NCBI GenBank assembly: GCA_946540735.1
Contig: CAMNIN010000016.1
Location: 1 to 60,762, forward strand
Length of the DNA stretch: 60,762 nt
Source: an uncultured Prevotellaceae bacterium
GTDB taxonomy: Bacteria > Bacteroidota > Bacteroidia > Bacteroidales > Bacteroidaceae
Direction: 5' to 3'
Of this stretch, positions 58,746 through 60,762 are shown piece after piece (within the stretch, counting starts at the first letter, position 1; every line of letters begins with the position of its first letter). The position numbers and the translations under genes are program-made. The notes under the pieces are model-generated. The model was given only the letters and a program-made list of their open reading frames with translations, was not told the origin of the DNA and made no database searches.

Positions 58746-60762
58746 CTATTGGTGGAGGATGATATCCACGATTCTCATGACGTCCGTCACGGTGATGCGG
58801 TCATCCTCGTTGAGGTCTGACGAGGTGAGCGGAACACTCTTCAAGTCGCCGAGGATGTAGTTGACAAGGTGCATGGCATCGGTCACGTTCACCTTGCCGT
58901 CGCTGTTGACATCCCCTCTGATGCCCGTCATCTCCACGATTTTCCCGAAGAGCTTCCATGTCTCAGCTTCCATGTATGCACTGCGGCATCCTTCGGGCAC
59001 ATAGAGAGTGGCATCGTCGTAATTGTAGAAAGTGTTTTCCGTGATGGTCAGCGGTTCCGTCCGTTTCACCTCCACGGAGGTCAGCATATTACAGTTTGCG
59101 AAAGCTTTTTGCCCGATAGACTCCACCTGTGAGGGGATGGAGACCGCTACAAGGCCTGTGCAATTGCTCAATACTTTGTCGTTTAGTGCGCTGTCGTCAT
59201 ATCCGACTACTGGCATATCCGACATATTTTCTTTATAAAAAGCATAGTCGCTGCAATTATAAAAAGCATAGTCGCCAATTTGTCGTACTGTCTCAGGTAT
59301 AGTGAGATATTCCAAATTGTGACAACCACTAAAAGCGGATTGGGGAATAGTCGTTACTGCCGCCGGCAGGCGGATACTTGTGAGGCTGAAGCATTGCTCG
59401 AAGGCTCCGGATTCCATATTTGTCAGACTCTCTGGCAGGTAGACAGATGCCAGGCTTTTGCATCCATAAAAAGCGCCGTCGCCGATTTTCGTCACCCCTT
59501 CCGGGATATCCAATGTCTGCAAGCGGATACATCCCCAAAAAGCATACTTATCGATAGCCGTGATGTTGGGAGGCAATGTGACGGATTTCAATTCACGTGA
59601 ATCCGAGAAGGCACATTCTCCGATGGTGGTGAGCCCTGTGAAATATTGCAGTTCGTCGAAATACACAGGATAGTCGTAAATAGCACCAAAGTCGCTGACT
59701 TCGTCGGGAATGGGTGCTTGGAATACAGATTCCAAGTCGGTCACAGCAGCTGCTTCTTCCTTGGTGAGTTCGCGGTCGCCGTTTTTGTCCCAATTCTTGA
59801 GGCACATGGCCTTTGTGTTGCTGTCGGCAAAGTAGATGATGTCGCGGAATGGGATGGAGCCCTCCACGATTTTCTTGAAATCCTTCCAGTATTCTGCAGA
59901 CTGGTAGTATGATGCACTTCCTATGGGGACGTAGAGTGTGGCTTTTTTGAGTATAGTCCCGAAAGTGTATTGGCTGATATCCACAGGATTAGTCATTTTC
60001 GCTTCCACACTGACTAAATTATCGCAACCCCAAAAAGCTTCATCTCCGATCGTTGTAATGGTGGATGGCAGAATAATGGTGGTCATTACATCAATATTAC
60101 TAAAGGCATGCGCTCCGATGGTTCTCAGCCCTTCGGGCAGTTCCACCTTGGCGATTTTTCGGCATCCAGCGAAAGCTCTTTCACCGATGGAGGCGACTTT
60201 TGCCGGGATGGTGATGGTCGTCAAATTGTCACAGCAATAAAATGCATACTCGCCGATGCTCTCTGTGCTTGGAGGGATGACCGTCGTCTGGCAGCCCACA
60301 ACCAGTTTGTTGGTGGATTTCTCCATTACGGCGTTGCACCCGTCACGGGAATCGAAATAGGGGTTGGCTGCATCCACGTGAATGCTCTTCAGACTTTTGC
60401 AGTATCTGAACGGATTTCCTTGGAGTGTTCGTACGTTTTTGGGTATAGTGATCGAAGCCAGGTCCCCACACGAGAAGAATGCGCTTTCGCCGATGGTGGT
60501 CAACGCCTCTGGGAAATTGATGGCTTGCAGATGGAAACAATTACTGAATGCGGAGGGCCCAATCTCTGTGACTGTCTCGGGAATCGAAATACTCGTCATA
60601 TCAAAACACCCTTCGAATGCGCTTTCACCTATCGTTTTGATGCCATCGGGGATGGCAGTTTTGTTGCAGCCCTTCAGCAGGGTGTTGGATGCCGTCTCGA
60701 TGAGGGCCCCAAGTTCAAGATAGAAGTGCAAGTGTTGGATGAGGGAAGAAGAATGTTCCGTG
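58746..60762 (-). CDS. BspA-type leucine-rich repeat protein with dockerin-like tail (5' partial)
   Basis: The reading frame is open to the right window edge with no convincing start, so the N-terminus is outside. About 670 residues are visible. Some fifteen LRR_5 (BspA-type) repeats of 22-24 residues follow the pattern IGESAFxxCxxLxxIxIPxxVTxI. Two repeat blocks (residues about 25-300 and 375-590) flank a non-repeat segment with DIIYFADSNTKAMCLKNWDK and an EF-hand-like NGDRELTKEEA stretch. The C-terminal GDVNSDGKVNVTDAMHLVNY and DLNEDDRITVTDVMRIVDII form two dockerin type I-like calcium loops. BspA proteins of oral Bacteroidota bind host surfaces; the role here is not shown. No cohesin gene is in the window. 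Confidence 0.85.
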   Translation of the reverse strand, partial: TEHSSSLIQHLHFYLELGALIETASNTLLKGCNKTAIPDGIKTIGESAFEGCFDMTSISIPETVTEIGPSAFSNCFHLQAINFPEALTTIGESAFFSCGDLASITIPKNVRTLQGNPFRYCKSLKSIHVDAANPYFDSRDGCNAVMEKSTNKLVVGCQTTVIPPSTESIGEYAFYCCDNLTTITIPAKVASIGERAFAGCRKIAKVELPEGLRTIGAHAFSNIDVMTTIILPSTITTIGDEAFWGCDNLVSVEAKMTNPVDISQYTFGTILKKATLYVPIGSASYYQSAEYWKDFKKIVEGSIPFRDIIYFADSNTKAMCLKNWDKNGDRELTKEEAAAVTDLESVFQAPIPDEVSDFGAIYDYPVYFDELQYFTGLTTIGECAFSDSRELKSVTLPPNITAIDKYAFWGCIRLQTLDIPEGVTKIGDGAFYGCKSLASVYLPESLTNMESGAFEQCFSLTSIRLPAAVTTIPQSAFSGCHNLEYLTIPETVRQIGDYAFYNCSDYAFYKENMSDMPVVGYDDSALNDKVLSNCTGLVAVSIPSQVESIGQKAFANCNMLTSVEVKRTEPLTITENTFYNYDDATLYVPEGCRSAYMEAETWKLFGKIVEMTGIRGDVNSDGKVNVTDAMHLVNYILGDLKSVPLTSSDLNEDDRITVTDVMRIVDIILHQ

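Noticed and set aside
60600..60731. TTG at 60731 as the start of the LRR protein.
   Set aside because: The frame is open to the window edge, the first visible residues already look like repeat sequence and no signal peptide is present, so the true start lies outside.

Overview
The window is a high-GC (mid-50s % by eye) chromosomal segment from a Bacteroidota member, most likely Prevotellaceae (Prevotella sensu lato). The evidence is the SusC/SusD pair, GldH, promoters of the Bacteroidota type (TTTG, 19-20 bp, TAnnTTTG), secreted proteins ending in short type IX-secretion-like tails, BspA-type leucine-rich repeats and a xylan-degradation cluster. No transposase, prophage or CRISPR array is visible. 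The only mobile element is the first 46 bases of a group IIC intron at the left edge.

Layout. 1-175: the 5' end of a group IIC intron placed directly behind the terminator of a tRNA-Lys gene. 271-3728: an AI-2E family membrane protein and thymidine kinase, divergent from rsmI and a coiled-coil lipoprotein. 3948-13565: a five-gene SusC/SusD operon with a lipoprotein metallopeptidase, a DUF4302 lipoprotein and a large secreted protein, convergent with a secreted M6 metalloprotease (13705-15807). 16060-21759: a xylose-type sugar porter, metF, holB, ricT and gldH. 21789-28211 (minus): the rod-shape cluster rodA-mrdA-mreD-mreC-mreB, headed by a stand-alone IMP cyclohydrolase (half of PurH). 28459-29860: purN and a pyridoxal/pyridoxamine kinase. 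29862-35584 (minus): a CE2-like esterase, a DUF4450 putative glycosidase and a long RluA-family pseudouridine synthase. 35728-39309: a three-gene operon of two IspD-SDR fusion proteins flanking a LicD-family transferase. 39367-41691 (minus): pnp. 41937-46823: a TonB-dependent receptor and a BACON/OB-fold lipoprotein. 46941-51995: an uncharacterised envelope operon (cysteine-less thioredoxin-like protein, FG-GAP-like protein, YARHG-DUF3160 protein, CapA-like protein). 51989-58619: a xylan/hemicellulose cluster (GH35, SGNH esterase, GPH symporter, GH10 xylanase, GH43 xylosidase). 58746-end: a BspA-type LRR protein with a dockerin-like tail, cut by the window edge.

How the genes work together. 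The GH10-SGNH-GPH-GH43 set reads as a xylan pathway: secreted xylanase and esterase, inner-membrane import of xylo-oligosaccharides, cytoplasmic xylosidase. The XylE-like porter elsewhere could bring in free xylose. The SusC/D operon with its peptidases looks more like a peptide/protein or cofactor uptake locus than a glycan locus. The most striking unit is 35728-39309. It combines predicted CDP-alditol synthesis (cytidylyltransferase plus reductase in one chain, twice) with a LicD-fold phosphotransferase. These are the same enzyme types used by human ISPD and FKTN/FKRP to add ribitol phosphate to glycans. In the second fusion copy a conserved catalytic arginine is a serine.
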